Assembly (NCBI RefSeq): GCF_002159645.1
Contig: NZ_NFJB01000021.1
Coordinates: forward strand, 1 to 64,000
Direction: 5' to 3'
Source: Parabacteroides sp. An277
GTDB taxonomy: Bacteria > Bacteroidota > Bacteroidia > Bacteroidales > Tannerellaceae
Length of the DNA stretch: 64,000 bases
A program made the translations under genes and the position numbers. Below are positions 16,598 through 27,600 of this stretch, in pieces. Numbering within the stretch: the first letter of the stretch is position 1; each line of letters opens with the position of its first letter. The notes beneath the pieces were generated by a model, which saw only the letters and a list, made by a program, of their open reading frames with translations, was not told the DNA's origin and searched no databases.

Positions 16598-19066
16598 TTA
16601 AATGATTAGACTTCCTATTTGATAGACCAAGAATGAAACAATCCAAGCTAGGACACAAGTGTAACCTACTACGAATAACCCCCATTTCCACGAATTGGAT
16701 TCATTTTTAATAGCTACGACCGTGGCTATGCACGGGAAGTAGAGCAAGACGAAAAGCATCAGGCTAAGTCCAACTAAGGGAGTAAACACATGGCTTCCAT
16801 CCGGATTTTGTTCCTCCAGCAAACGTTCGGACAAGGCTTGCTCCTCGGCATCACTTCCGGTATATAGCACACTCAGGGTACTTACGACTATCTCTTTGGC
16901 TGCCATACCGGAAAGCAAACTAACGCTTATTTTCCAATTGAACCCGAGCGGTTCCATAATGGGCGATATCGCCTGGCCTATACGGCCGATGTAAGAGTTT
17001 TCTTGATGGTCAATGGCAATTTGCGCTTCGAGGTCCGTTATCCGTTGCGCCTTTTCGCCCTCGCTTATCGAGGCATTTTCTATTGCGGTCCGTTGTTGTT
17101 CGAAAAGAGGCGTATGGCTCGTCTCTCGTGGGAAGTAACCCAAGAACCATATAATAATAGAAGCAACCAGAATGATACCTCCCATCTTGTGCAGGTATTG
17201 TTTGGCTTTCTCCCACATGTGGATAAGGATGGATTTGCCGGTTGGCATCCGGTAAGGAGGAAGTTCCATCACGAATGGCACATCTTCTTCGCGGAAAAAG
17301 GCGCGCTTGAATACCCGAGCCAGAATAACCGCCATGACAATACCCGTCACATAAAGCAAGAGCAGCATACTCCCTGCATGTTGAGGGAAGAGTGCACCCG
17401 TAATCAATACATAGACAGGCAATCGAGCACTGCAACTCATCAACGGTGTGACTAGCATCGTAATCATCCGGCTATTGCGACTTTCAATCGTCCGCGTGGC
17501 CATTACCGCCGGCACATTGCATCCGAAGCCCATAACCAACGGAATAAAGGACTTTCCATGCAACCCCATCTTGTGCATGATTTTATCCATGATAAAAGCG
17601 GCTCGCGCCATATAGCCCGAATCCTCCATAAAGGAAATAAAGGCATAAAGGATAACGATTTGCGGAAGGAAGACAATCACACCTCCTACTCCACCAATAA
17701 TACCGTCGACGAGCAAATCCTTTAAAGGACCGTCGGCCATCGTGCCTCGTACGAAGTTACCAATGACTTCCACCAGGCTCTCTATCCATCCCATAGGATA
17801 CTCTCCCAGACGGAACGTCACCTCAAACATCAGCCACATGAAAAGGATAAAGAATGGGAATCCCATCACGCGGTGTGTCAATAGCATATCAATAATTTGC
17901 GTCTTCGAGGCTTCACGTATCTTGTTCTGTTCGAAGGTTTCACAGAGAGCTCCCTGGATAAAGCCATAACGGGCATCCGTAAGCGCCGTCTCGCAATCGG
18001 TTTGAAGCAAGCTCTCGATATGCACCGAGTTCTTATCTCGCTCGGCAAGGATTTGTGCCCCTCCTTCCTGATGCTGTATCTGCGTCTCCACCTCTTTGTC
18101 CCGCTCCAGAAGCTTGATAGCCAGATAACGCTTCGAGATACTCTTCGGCAAGTCGGCATCGGCTTTCTGGATGGCATTTTTAATATGGGTAATACCCTTT
18201 TCCAGCGTATCACCATAATTAATATGGATATGACGGACGGTAGGGTCTTCTTCTTCATAGACTTTGATGACGCGCTCGAACAACTCCTTGATGCCAAAGC
18301 CTGTCTTACTAATCGTGGGCACGATAGGGCAACCTATCATCCGTCCTAACGATTCATAATCCAGCTTATTCCCAGCCCGTTCCAACTCGTCGTACATATT
18401 GAGGGCGATGACCATTTGCACGTCCATGTCGATGAGTTGCGTCGTCAGATAAAGATTCCGTTCAAGATTGGAGGCATCTATCACATTGATGACCACATCC
18501 GGTTGTTCCTTCTCATTCAATTGTTTGCGCACATAGAGCTCTTCTGGCGTATAGGCCGAGAGCGAATAGGTCCCTGGCAGGTCGACGATGCGGAACGTAT
18601 AACCGCTTTGCTTGAAGGTTCCCTCTTTGGCATCTACTGTCACACCGCTGTAGTTTCCCACTCGTTCGTGCGCCCCGGAGGCAAAGTTGAATAGGGAGGT
18701 CTTGCCGCAATTCGGATTTCCTACCAACGCGACATTGATGGTACGCCCCTTATGGATAGCCATCGCACGCAAGTCTTCATCGGAAGGCTCGACAAACGCC
18801 TCCTCTTTGGCGGCTATTTGGGTCTGTTCGCGGGCATATTCGGCGGCACTTACGACCTCAATCAGCCCTGCATCTTGCCTGCGGAGCGAAACGTCATATC
18901 CCATCACCCGGTAATGGATAGGGTCTTTAAGCGGCGCGCTCTGCACGACTTCTACCTCCTTACCACGGATAAAACCCATCTCGATGATGCGTTTGCGGAA
19001 TGCGCCACGCCCCATCACCTTCACAATAACCCCTTTATCTCCTGTGCGAAGCTCTGATAATCTCAT
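16598..19066 (-). CDS. feoB: FeoA-FeoB fusion ferrous iron transporter
   Basis: An 822-residue inner-membrane Fe(II) transporter. Residues 1-75 are a FeoA SH3-like domain fused to FeoB. The G domain follows: P-loop GNPNCGKT at 116-123, DLPGTYSL near 159 and NMYDE near 225. The remainder is a polytopic transport domain with two Gate-type repeats (GFGCNVPAVMATRTIE near 510; SGMAAKEIVVSTL near 740). The FeoA fusion is common in Bacteroidota. The operon continues with the small Cys-rich protein. Confidence 0.96.
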   Translation of the reverse strand: MRLSELRTGDKGVIVKVMGRGAFRKRIIEMGFIRGKEVEVVQSAPLKDPIHYRVMGYDVSLRRQDAGLIEVVSAAEYAREQTQIAAKEEAFVEPSDEDLRAMAIHKGRTINVALVGNPNCGKTSLFNFASGAHERVGNYSGVTVDAKEGTFKQSGYTFRIVDLPGTYSLSAYTPEELYVRKQLNEKEQPDVVINVIDASNLERNLYLTTQLIDMDVQMVIALNMYDELERAGNKLDYESLGRMIGCPIVPTISKTGFGIKELFERVIKVYEEEDPTVRHIHINYGDTLEKGITHIKNAIQKADADLPKSISKRYLAIKLLERDKEVETQIQHQEGGAQILAERDKNSVHIESLLQTDCETALTDARYGFIQGALCETFEQNKIREASKTQIIDMLLTHRVMGFPFFILFMWLMFEVTFRLGEYPMGWIESLVEVIGNFVRGTMADGPLKDLLVDGIIGGVGGVIVFLPQIVILYAFISFMEDSGYMARAAFIMDKIMHKMGLHGKSFIPLVMGFGCNVPAVMATRTIESRNSRMITMLVTPLMSCSARLPVYVLITGALFPQHAGSMLLLLYVTGIVMAVILARVFKRAFFREEDVPFVMELPPYRMPTGKSILIHMWEKAKQYLHKMGGIILVASIIIWFLGYFPRETSHTPLFEQQRTAIENASISEGEKAQRITDLEAQIAIDHQENSYIGRIGQAISPIMEPLGFNWKISVSLLSGMAAKEIVVSTLSVLYTGSDAEEQALSERLLEEQNPDGSHVFTPLVGLSLMLFVLLYFPCIATVVAIKNESNSWKWGLFVVGYTCVLAWIVSFLVYQIGSLII

Positions 19067-19094
19067 TGTCTATATTCCTCTACATAAATTCACG

Positions 19095-19102
19095 CAAAGG
19101 TA
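19095..19102 (-). promoter_or_regulatory. -7 promoter element for feo operon
   Basis: TACCTTTG on the minus strand, 28 nt before the feo ATG. A block of inverted repeats starts just upstream (19116 onward). No recognisable Fur box was identified with confidence. Confidence 0.6.
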
Positions 19103-19115
19103 CATTTTCTCTTCG

Positions 19116-19254
19116 GGTATGACAATACCTACCCATAGGTATTTTACCTGGAAGAAGGTAGAAAAATACCCAACCGTAGGGTGCGGACGACACCTACCGT
19201 TGGGTATGAAAGGCACCCTAGCTAGGGGTATTGTTGCCACCCTAGCTAGGGGTA
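19116..19254. repeat. inverted-repeat array upstream of feo promoter
   Basis: Five short inverted units: ATACCTA-CCCA-TAGGTAT (19125-19142), ATACCCAACCGTAGGGT (19166-19182), CACCTACCGTTGGGTAT (19191-19207) and two identical CACCCTAGCTAGGGGTA (19214-19230 and 19238-19254). Units 2 and 3 are near-perfect inverted copies of each other and could form one long hairpin; units 4 and 5 contain the palindrome CCCTAGCTAGGG. The spacing of units 2-5 is 23-25 bp. Confidence 0.75.
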
Positions 19255-19272
19255 CTTTTACCATCTAATGCG

Positions 19273-19971
19273 TTATTCATCGCGGCTCGCTCCCAGGAAC
19301 ATGAAGATGTAGTAAAGGAGCGTCGCCAACGAACCCAACGCCGCTACCACATACGTATAAGCAGCCGATTTCAACGCATCTTCCGCCTTGTCGTGCGTAA
19401 AGACATTGGTGATACCTGCCCGGCTCAACCAGACAAGCGCACGCTGGCTGGCGTTGATTTCGACCGGCAATGTCACCAAACTAAACAACGTAGTCGATGC
19501 AAAAAGGATGATACCAAAGAGCATCAGTTGAGGAAATTGATGTAAAAGCAACATTCCGCCCAGCAACACCCAAGACATGATATTCGACGCGAAGCTCACC
19601 ACTGGCACCAAAGCCGAGCGCATCCGGAGCGGAGCATACGCACACGCATGTTGCACAGCATGACCACACTCGTGAGCCGCCACCGCAGCCGCAGCGATAC
19701 TACAACTATCATATACGCTCTCACTCAAATTGACGGTCTTCGTCATCGGGTTATAATGATCAGTCAGATGACCCGGCGTACAAGTGACTTGCACGTCGTA
19801 GATACCATTATCGCGCAACATCTGTTCTGCCACGTCGCGCCCTGTCATTCCATTGGGTAAAGCAATCTGAGAATAAGTCTCAAATTTAGATTGGAGCCGG
19901 CGTGATACCAACCAGCTCAATACGGCTACGCCGATAAAAATAATCCAATATAACAACATATTCGCTTCCAT
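19273..19971 (-). CDS. YugP-like membrane zinc metallopeptidase
   Basis: A 232-residue membrane protein of the neutral zinc metallopeptidase (YugP) family. An N-terminal helix (about 5-22) is followed by a soluble segment with the zinc motif HECGH (H100, E101, H104) and two or three C-terminal helices (about 125-165 and 205-228). The ATG at 19971 is 3 nt after the purA stop; an internal ATG at 19959 is also possible. The biological substrate of the family is unknown. Co-transcription with purA is likely from the spacing. Confidence 0.88.
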   Translation of the reverse strand: MEANMLLYWIIFIGVAVLSWLVSRRLQSKFETYSQIALPNGMTGRDVAEQMLRDNGIYDVQVTCTPGHLTDHYNPMTKTVNLSESVYDSCSIAAAAVAAHECGHAVQHACAYAPLRMRSALVPVVSFASNIMSWVLLGGMLLLHQFPQLMLFGIILFASTTLFSLVTLPVEINASQRALVWLSRAGITNVFTHDKAEDALKSAAYTYVVAALGSLATLLYYIFMFLGASRDE

Positions 19972-19974
19972 TAA

Positions 19975-21255
19975 TTATTCATTCATATCTTCCGTATAGC
20001 GCACAATCGTTTGCTCACGGTCAGGCCCTACCGAGACAATCTTGATAGGCACACCCAGCTCCTCTTCGAGGAAAGAAAGGTAGGCATTGAATTCTTCCGG
20101 GAACTCATCTTCGCTCTTCATCTTCGTCATGTCCGTCTGCCAACCCGGAAGCTCTACATATACAGGCTCGACTTCGTCTTCAATCGAATAGGGGAAATCA
20201 ACCACCTCTTCGCCGTTTATCTTGTAGGCTACGCAAGCTTTGATGGTTTCAAAGGAATCCAACACATCGCTCTTCATCATAATCAATTGCGTTACGCCAT
20301 TGAGCATGACAGCATAGCGCAACGCTACCAAGTCAATCCAGCCACAACGACGTTTACGTCCTGTTACAGCTCCAAACTCGTGTCCCAATTGGCCAATCTT
20401 ATCGCCTGTCTCGTCAAACAATTCCGTAGGGAATGGACCACTCCCTACCCGTGTGCAATAAGCCTTGAAAATACCATACACTTCACCAATATGGCGCGGA
20501 GCCACACCTAAGCCTGTACAGCATCCGGCACAAATCGTATTTGAAGAGGTCACAAACGGATATGAGCCAAAGTCCACATCCAACATCGTTCCTTGCGCCC
20601 CTTCTGCCAATACGTTCTTACCCTCTTTCAGCAAATGGTTAATAACGTGTTCACTATCTATCAACTTGAATTGCTTGAGATATTCCAACGCCTCGAACCA
20701 CTTCGCTTCCAATTCCGTTATATCGTAAGTATAATTCAACGATTTTAGGATAGATTCATGCCTATGTTTGGCTGCATTATAAATGGAATCGAAATCGCGC
20801 AACAAATCTCCTACACGGACACCATTGCGACTCACTTTATCCGTATAAGTAGGACCAATTCCTTTTCCCGTCGTGCCAATCTTACCAGCACCCTTGGCCG
20901 CCTCATACGCCGCATCGAGAATACGATGAGTCGGCAAAATAAGATGCGCTTTTTTCGATATATAAAGCTGCTTCGTAATATCATGGCCACTGGCCGCAAG
21001 CGCTTCTGCCTCCTCTTTGAAAAGGACAGGGTCGAGTACGACACCATTACCTATAATATTCACCTTTCCACCTTGGAATATGCCGGAAGGAATCGAGCGC
21101 AACACATACTTTTCACCTTTGAACTCAAGCGTATGCCCCGCATTCGGGCCACCTTGGAAACGCGCTACGGCATCGTACTGGGGCGTCAAAACATCTACCA
21201 CCTTACCTTTGCCTTCGTCTCCCCATTGCAATCCTAATAGAACATCTACTTTCAT
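19975..21255 (-). CDS. purA: adenylosuccinate synthetase
   Basis: A 426-residue cytoplasmic enzyme joining IMP and aspartate with GTP to form adenylosuccinate, the first committed step to AMP. Diagnostic motifs: LLGLQWGDEGKGKVVDVL at the N-terminus with catalytic Asp, GGPNAGHT near residue 38 with catalytic His, GTTGKGIGPTYTDK near 127 and GRKRRCGW near 300. The length matches the family. It has its own -7 element upstream and is followed by the metallopeptidase. Confidence 0.97.
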   Translation of the reverse strand: MKVDVLLGLQWGDEGKGKVVDVLTPQYDAVARFQGGPNAGHTLEFKGEKYVLRSIPSGIFQGGKVNIIGNGVVLDPVLFKEEAEALAASGHDITKQLYISKKAHLILPTHRILDAAYEAAKGAGKIGTTGKGIGPTYTDKVSRNGVRVGDLLRDFDSIYNAAKHRHESILKSLNYTYDITELEAKWFEALEYLKQFKLIDSEHVINHLLKEGKNVLAEGAQGTMLDVDFGSYPFVTSSNTICAGCCTGLGVAPRHIGEVYGIFKAYCTRVGSGPFPTELFDETGDKIGQLGHEFGAVTGRKRRCGWIDLVALRYAVMLNGVTQLIMMKSDVLDSFETIKACVAYKINGEEVVDFPYSIEDEVEPVYVELPGWQTDMTKMKSEDEFPEEFNAYLSFLEEELGVPIKIVSVGPDREQTIVRYTEDMNE

Positions 21256-21317
21256 GTCTTTATCTTCTGATTAATACTTTTCATTTATCGGGTGGCCTCT
21301 TTTGAAAGCCAACCCGA

Positions 21318-21325
21318 CAAAGATA
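21318..21325 (-). promoter_or_regulatory. -7 promoter element for purA
   Basis: TATCTTTG on the minus strand, about 62 nt upstream of the purA ATG, between the GH2 gene 3' end and purA. Confidence 0.5.
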
Positions 21326-21393
21326 ACGGATTTATTCGGAAAATCACATACGTTCTTCCTATTTTGTTACAAAACCAGGCAATAAAAGCTCTT

Positions 21394-24207
21394 TTAACGC
21401 TCTATAATGGCCGCTTTACCTAAGCCGATTTGCGAAGCTGCATTGCCTTTGAACAAAATACGGACATGAACCTCTTCACTCGTAGGTGGGAAAGGCACAT
21501 CCAAATCAGCACACGAAGCATCCTCCTTAGTAGCCAACCGCTTACCATTTACCCAAACTTCTGCCTCTCCGCATAACTGACGAAGATGCAACACGCCTCC
21601 TTTTTGTTTATGGATGGCAAAAGGTACAAACGATGCACGATAAAGATAATAACCTTCGTTTGGCATCTGACTCAACGTCCCTGCATTAACTTGTTGCCAG
21701 CTATTCATATCATTTTCTGCCAACTCCATCGTCGGATCCAACCGTTCGGCAGAGAAAGGAGACAGCATCCATTTATCCAATACAATAGAAGGCTTTACTA
21801 CTTCGACCGAGGGCACACCTTTCGATGGCAAAGTATTGATTTGAATCGTAGCCGACTTCAACCCAGGAGTTGACGCAGTCAGGAAGATCGGTTCCGTAGC
21901 TCCTTTATCGGTTTGTACGATGACTTGTGCATATCCATTAAAGAGATTCCGTTTCATGGCTTTATCTGCTTCATGCGAATTAGGATTTCCATTTCCCACA
22001 CCAATAATCCGTCCTGGTCCGCTAATAGAAAACGTCATAGGATGATTAGCTGTAGGAACATGACGTCCTTTCTTATCCACCACTTCCACCGTAATAGGCA
22101 TAGCATCCCATCCATCTCCTTCAAGCGTATCACGGTAAGGAATCAAATGAACACCCTGTGGTTCGCCAGTTGTTTCTACTTTATAACGAACACATTCTTT
22201 CCCCTCTTTATAACCAATAGCCTCTAATTTACCTGGTTTATACGGGATATAAAATGTATTCATTTCATATTTATCCACCTTTTCTGCTCCTACTTGCTTG
22301 CCATTCAAAAGAACTCGCACACTATCCGCATTCGTAAGCGTCATGACTTTGATAGGTTTCCCAATGCTATCCGTCGGCCAATTCCAATGTGGCACAAGAT
22401 GCATCACCGGGCGATTCTCAATCCACTGCGCTTGACGTAAATAATAAGCCATCTTCGGGAAACCACACAAATCCATAATGCCAAAGAAAGAACTAGCTGA
22501 AGGCCACCGGAAAGGTGTCGGTTCTCCTCGGTAATCAAAGCCAGTCCATACGAAACATCCTGCCAAAAAAGGACGCTCATTAATTGCTTTCCAATTCGCA
22601 CGATGAGTTTGTCCCCAATCGGCCGACCGTGTATCATACGAATCAATGATATTGTGTTCCATATCCGTTTGATATTCACCTCGTACTTGGAATGCCGAAC
22701 AATCTTCCGAACTGGTCAATTTCAAAGTTGGATTCTTCTGATGGAATTCATCGTACGCATAATGTTGATAATTAAATCCAACAATATCTACCGCTTGCGA
22801 AACATTATGTGGTTCAAACAACCCTCCATTCATAGCTGCTGTAACCGGACGAGTGGTATCCAAACGCTCTACAACATCACGCATCCGACGCACCATTTCG
22901 TACCCATTCTCTGTACCTTGCATCGGTTCTTCATTGAATACCGACCAGAGAATGACACTGGGACGATTTCGATCCCGTTTCACAAGCCACTCCAACTGGC
23001 GGACATGTTCAGGAGAGGTATTAAATACGCGATTCTCGTCCATGACCAAAATACCCAAGCTATCACACAAATCAAGCAATTCTACCGAAGGAGGATTATG
23101 TGAACAACGATACGCATTTACGCCCATTTCCTTGAGCAAATTCATCCGAAATGCCCATAATGCATCAGGCATGGCAACTCCTACACCAGCATGGTCTTGG
23201 TGATTGCACACTCCTTTTATCTTTAAATGCCTTCCATTCAAGAAAAAGCCAGAATCTACATCGAAATAATACGAACGGAAACCACATCGAGTAGTCAATT
23301 CGTCCGTTTTGATACCATTTTGCAAGACTTCGGTCTTAATCGTATATAATATGGGCGAATCTATGTCCCATAATTGCGGATTATGCATCGTTAATTGTAT
23401 CTTCGCCGTAGCATCCCGTAGAGGGTCCACTTTCACTTTGACAACACCCGATTGAAGCATTTCTCCATTAGGACTATACAAGGTTGATTTCACCTCTGCT
23501 TCAGCTGGAAGTTTACCTGCATTATTCACTTCCGCCTCCACTGGGATAAGCCATTCATCACTTGTTTTCTTTACCGGATTAGCATATACACCATCCGTTT
23601 TCAAATGCAAAGGCGAACGTTTTACCAACCATGTATGCCGGTAAATGCCAGCTCCTTCATACCACCAACCTTCTTGCGAATGCGCATCTACCCGAACAGC
23701 TATCGTATTCGGAGCATCGCCAAAATTCAAATAAGGAGTAATATCTATATACGAAGAAGTATACCCACACCAATTCCGATGCAAAAGCGTACCATTTACC
23801 CAAATAGTAGAATATGTCGCAATTCCATCGAAATGTAGTTCAAAATACTTTCCCTTATCTTCGAGTGGAATCTGGAATGTCCGTCGATACCACCCATATC
23901 CCCTATCGCGATATCCTTGCGAAAGGTTCGCCTCTGGATTGAAGGGTTGCTCAACCGCCCAATCATGCGGCAAATCCAACTCACGCCAATCGCTATCATC
24001 ATAACCAGGGGCAGCTGCACCCCAACTCCTTCCTGCCTTTGCATTGGCATACGACGCACCATGCCCCTTGATTTCCGGGAAAGGAATATCTCCTTCATGG
24101 AAACGCCAACCTTCGTCCAACGACATCTTAATAGGCTCCGTTACAAATTCTTGAGCCCAAAACGTAAAAGGCAACATACAACATACAAATGTCCAAAACT
24201 TTTTCAT
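21394..24207 (-). CDS. GH2 family glycoside hydrolase (beta-galactosidase-like)
   Basis: A 937-residue exported enzyme. The signal peptide is MKKFWTFVCCMLPFTFWAQ. A sugar-binding jelly roll (about 55-200), an Ig-like domain (about 205-310) and a TIM barrel (about 315-600) follow, then DUF4982-like and further beta domains to the C-terminus. The general acid/base is Glu 426 in WSVFNEEP, and the likely nucleophile is Glu 501 in LTSSEDC after GFNYQHY. RCSHNPPS near 367 is typical of GH2. It is divergent from susC-susD, forming a small utilisation locus. Beta-galactosidase is the usual label; the true substrate is uncertain. Confidence 0.9.
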   Translation of the reverse strand: MKKFWTFVCCMLPFTFWAQEFVTEPIKMSLDEGWRFHEGDIPFPEIKGHGASYANAKAGRSWGAAAPGYDDSDWRELDLPHDWAVEQPFNPEANLSQGYRDRGYGWYRRTFQIPLEDKGKYFELHFDGIATYSTIWVNGTLLHRNWCGYTSSYIDITPYLNFGDAPNTIAVRVDAHSQEGWWYEGAGIYRHTWLVKRSPLHLKTDGVYANPVKKTSDEWLIPVEAEVNNAGKLPAEAEVKSTLYSPNGEMLQSGVVKVKVDPLRDATAKIQLTMHNPQLWDIDSPILYTIKTEVLQNGIKTDELTTRCGFRSYYFDVDSGFFLNGRHLKIKGVCNHQDHAGVGVAMPDALWAFRMNLLKEMGVNAYRCSHNPPSVELLDLCDSLGILVMDENRVFNTSPEHVRQLEWLVKRDRNRPSVILWSVFNEEPMQGTENGYEMVRRMRDVVERLDTTRPVTAAMNGGLFEPHNVSQAVDIVGFNYQHYAYDEFHQKNPTLKLTSSEDCSAFQVRGEYQTDMEHNIIDSYDTRSADWGQTHRANWKAINERPFLAGCFVWTGFDYRGEPTPFRWPSASSFFGIMDLCGFPKMAYYLRQAQWIENRPVMHLVPHWNWPTDSIGKPIKVMTLTNADSVRVLLNGKQVGAEKVDKYEMNTFYIPYKPGKLEAIGYKEGKECVRYKVETTGEPQGVHLIPYRDTLEGDGWDAMPITVEVVDKKGRHVPTANHPMTFSISGPGRIIGVGNGNPNSHEADKAMKRNLFNGYAQVIVQTDKGATEPIFLTASTPGLKSATIQINTLPSKGVPSVEVVKPSIVLDKWMLSPFSAERLDPTMELAENDMNSWQQVNAGTLSQMPNEGYYLYRASFVPFAIHKQKGGVLHLRQLCGEAEVWVNGKRLATKEDASCADLDVPFPPTSEEVHVRILFKGNAASQIGLGKAAIIER

Positions 24208-24238
24208 GGGTTATCCGTTCTTTAACTTATTTTGTCCG

Positions 24239-24246
24239 CAAAAATA
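24239..24246 (-). promoter_or_regulatory. -7 promoter element for GH2 gene
   Basis: TATTTTTG on the minus strand, 31 nt before the ATG at 24207. Confidence 0.55.
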
Positions 24247-24562
24247 ACTTTTTCTTCACAAATCATCATCACCTGTTCCATTTTTAAAAGTATTTTTCTG
24301 AAAAGACAACGATAAATGGAGAAAGACACAGGCAAAAATCAAAATAAATACAACGATTACTTTTACTTATCATAACTATAAATTAACCACAATCCAAACC
24401 GTTTACTTAGTTTTTCTTTTCATAATATTTATACATATTGGCATCACTACCCAATCCACTCCATGTCATAAAAAGAGAACTTATAATTCCATAAAGAGAA
24501 CGCAAAGTTTTAAATTAGCGATTTTTTGTTCGAAAAATTACGTTTCATATTACAATATGACT

Positions 24563-24570
24563 TATATTTG
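24563..24570 (+). promoter_or_regulatory. -7 promoter element for susC-susD
   Basis: TATATTTG, with a TTTG at 24535-24538 as possible -33 element (24-nt spacing, slightly long). The leader to the susC ATG is about 80 nt. Confidence 0.6.
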
Positions 24571-24656
24571 CAGCCGTTCGAGTCTTAATAAGGCCTATAT
24601 AGAGACACGCACATAATGATATAATGTCATTTTAATATAAGTATTTTATGTAAATC

Positions 24657-27600
24657 ATGAAAGCGAATTCTAAATTTGTGAGAATTTTGTTGCTTTCCAC
24701 AATGTTGGGAACAACAGGAGCTACCAACGGAAACGCCGCGCTTTTTGCATCGAATGCTTCTATTTCGCAGCAAAAAGGCAGAGTATCCGGAGTAGTAAAA
24801 GATGAAATGGGGCCCGTTGTAGGTGCTTCCATTGTGGTGAAAGGTACAACAAATGGGACCATCACGGATATGGATGGGAAATTTATTATTGACAATGTTC
24901 CCGTAGGATCCATATTGGAAATCTCATATGTTGGCATGGAAACTCAATCTATCCGATGGGATGGACAAAGTTCCGTGAATGTGATGTTGAAAGATGAAGC
25001 TCAAGATTTAGATGAAGTCGTGGTGGTTGCATACGGAACAACCAAGAAATCATCGTTTACAGGATCAGCATCTGTAGTAAAATCTGATCAATTGGGAAAA
25101 ATTTCAGGAACCGGGTTTGCGGAAGCCTTACAAGGTATGAGCGCTGGCGTAAATGTTACGAACAATGAAGGAAATCCGGGTGGCGATACGCGTATTCAAA
25201 TTCGAGGTATTGCCTCCATGTCAGGACAATCTTCACCGCTAATTATTGTAGACGGTATGCCTTATGACGGTAGTTTGAATACGATTGCCCCTTCAGACAT
25301 TGAATCGATGACAGTCTTAAAAGACGCAGCAGCCGCTTCACTGTACGGTTCACGAGCTGCAAATGGCGTATTAGTAATTACTACCCAAAAAGGCAAAACA
25401 GGGAAACCCGTAATCAATTTCCGTGGAGCTTGGGGTACGTCAGACAATGCCGTAAAAAATCCAACAAAAGCGGATCCTTATCAGCAATTGACGAACACAT
25501 GGCGTGCTATCTATAATGACAAATATTATTTAGAAGGAATGAGTTCACAAGAGGCTGGAGATTATGCATCTCAAACAGTATTAGGACACATGGTAAACCC
25601 TCGAATCAACTCTGCCGGCGAAACCGTCTACGTTACACCGTTTAAATGGACGGGAGACGCCTCAAACTATGTATTGCACGACGGAAACGGTAATTGCTGG
25701 ACCAATCCTGAATTGGAAATGGTATGGGATGAAAGCGACTACGACTGGTATGGCGCTGTATTCTCGCGCAAATTGCGTCAAGATTATGGAGTTGATGTCA
25801 GTGGATCAACTGAAAATGGGAAAGTAAATTACTATACATCCTTATCTTATTTAAATGACAAAGGTTATGCCAACAACCAATATTACACACGTTATTCTTT
25901 CCGTACCAATGTATCAGCGGAAATAACCAATTGGTTGTCTATGGGTGGGAGTTTGGCTTATAGCTATTATCGTCAGAACACATCAGGAGCCAATCGTGCA
26001 TTGGTATTCTCCAATACATTAAACTCTCCTTGGCTGCGTAATGAAGATAATACCGATTGGTATTATTCGGAGAAAACAGGCCAACGGATTTATGATTTTG
26101 GAGAAAACAGTTCGAACTTCTTTGGTTCGCATGTATTACAAAACGGAGGAGATTATTGGAACAATCCAAATGACGAGGATTTCGATTGTTACGATGGAAA
26201 CATGCTGACAGCCCACTACAATGCAGATATAAAACTTCCGTTTAACATCAAATTCCGTACAGCCGTCAATTTAGATGATATCACAAAGAATCGATATCAA
26301 TATACCTCGGCTATTCATGGAGACGGACAGTTAAAACCGTATGGCGTAACGGTAAAGACCTCAGGAGGCGCCGCCACACGCGAAAATTGGCGTACTACTT
26401 CGCTTACGTGGAACAATGTCTTGAATTGGAATAAAACACTTGGAGATCATACCATAGATATTATGTTAGGTCACGAACTTTATTCTTATAATAAGACTTG
26501 GACATATGCTTATGGGGAAGGCATTATGCAAATGGATCAGTATGAATTAGCTTCAACGACCACGAATTGGGACAATGATTCTTATCGGAACCGTTATACC
26601 TTACTCTCTTTCTTTGGCAAAGTAGACTACAATTTCCTAAATAAATATTACTTGTCTGCATCCTTGCGCAGAGACGGTTCGTCACGTTTCCATCCAGATA
26701 ATCGTTGGGGTAACTTTTTTTCTGTAGGTGCATCGTGGCGCATCTCCAAAGAAAAATTTCTGGAAAACCAAACTTGGATTGACAACATCTCTTTACGCGG
26801 AAGTTATGGTACATCAGGCAATGATAAACTCATCCTGCGTAATACCTCAACTGGAGTGTCTTCAGCTGATGATGAAATTCTGTATGCATACCAAGGCTAT
26901 TACACTTCCGACGACCTCTATAGTAATGCTGGCTACAAACCCAAATCTATTGCCACTCCAAATCTAAAATGGGAAAAAAACGAACAATATAACATTGCGT
27001 TAGATTTCTCTTTTTGGAATCGCTTCAATGGTACTATTGAGTTCTATACGCGTAATTCAAAAGATTTGTTGTATTACAAACAACTTCCTTTGTCTGCTCA
27101 AATAGGCGATGCGGAAGGGTATAACACCAATTTAGGAAACATACGCAACCGTGGTGTTGAAATCACATTAGGAGCAACAGCCATTAAAACACAAAACTTT
27201 CAATGGGATATAAACTTCAATCTTTCCACATTAGATAATGAAGTCACTTATCTCCCCGACGGTGCCTACAACTATGAGAACCGAGGTGCTGGTTACCGTT
27301 TGGAAGAGGGATATTCCATCTACGAGTTCTACATGGTAAAAAATGCTGGTGTCAATCCAGAAACAGGAAATATGCAATATTGGATTCGTGATGATAACGG
27401 AGGATGGACCACAACTGAAAGCTATTCGGATGTTAGTTCAGATGACTATCAATGGTGCGGTTCCGCAATTCCCAATCTTTTTGGTTCTATCACCAATTCA
27501 TTCCGTTTCCAAAATTTCGATCTTTCCTTTATGTGGTATGCTTCATTTGGTTCGAAAATGTGGGATTACCAATACCAAGAACGTACTACAGTGCGCGATG

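Larger units (their letters stand above)
24208..24656. promoter_or_regulatory. divergent control region of GH2 and susCD
   Basis: An A+T-rich gap of 449 nt holding a minus-strand -7 element (24239-24246, TATTTTTG) for the GH2 gene and a plus-strand one (24563-24570, TATATTTG) for susC, with a roughly 90-nt susC leader. I see no small gene in it. No hybrid two-component sensor, SusR-like or anti-sigma gene is next to it, so its regulator must be elsewhere. Confidence 0.55.
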
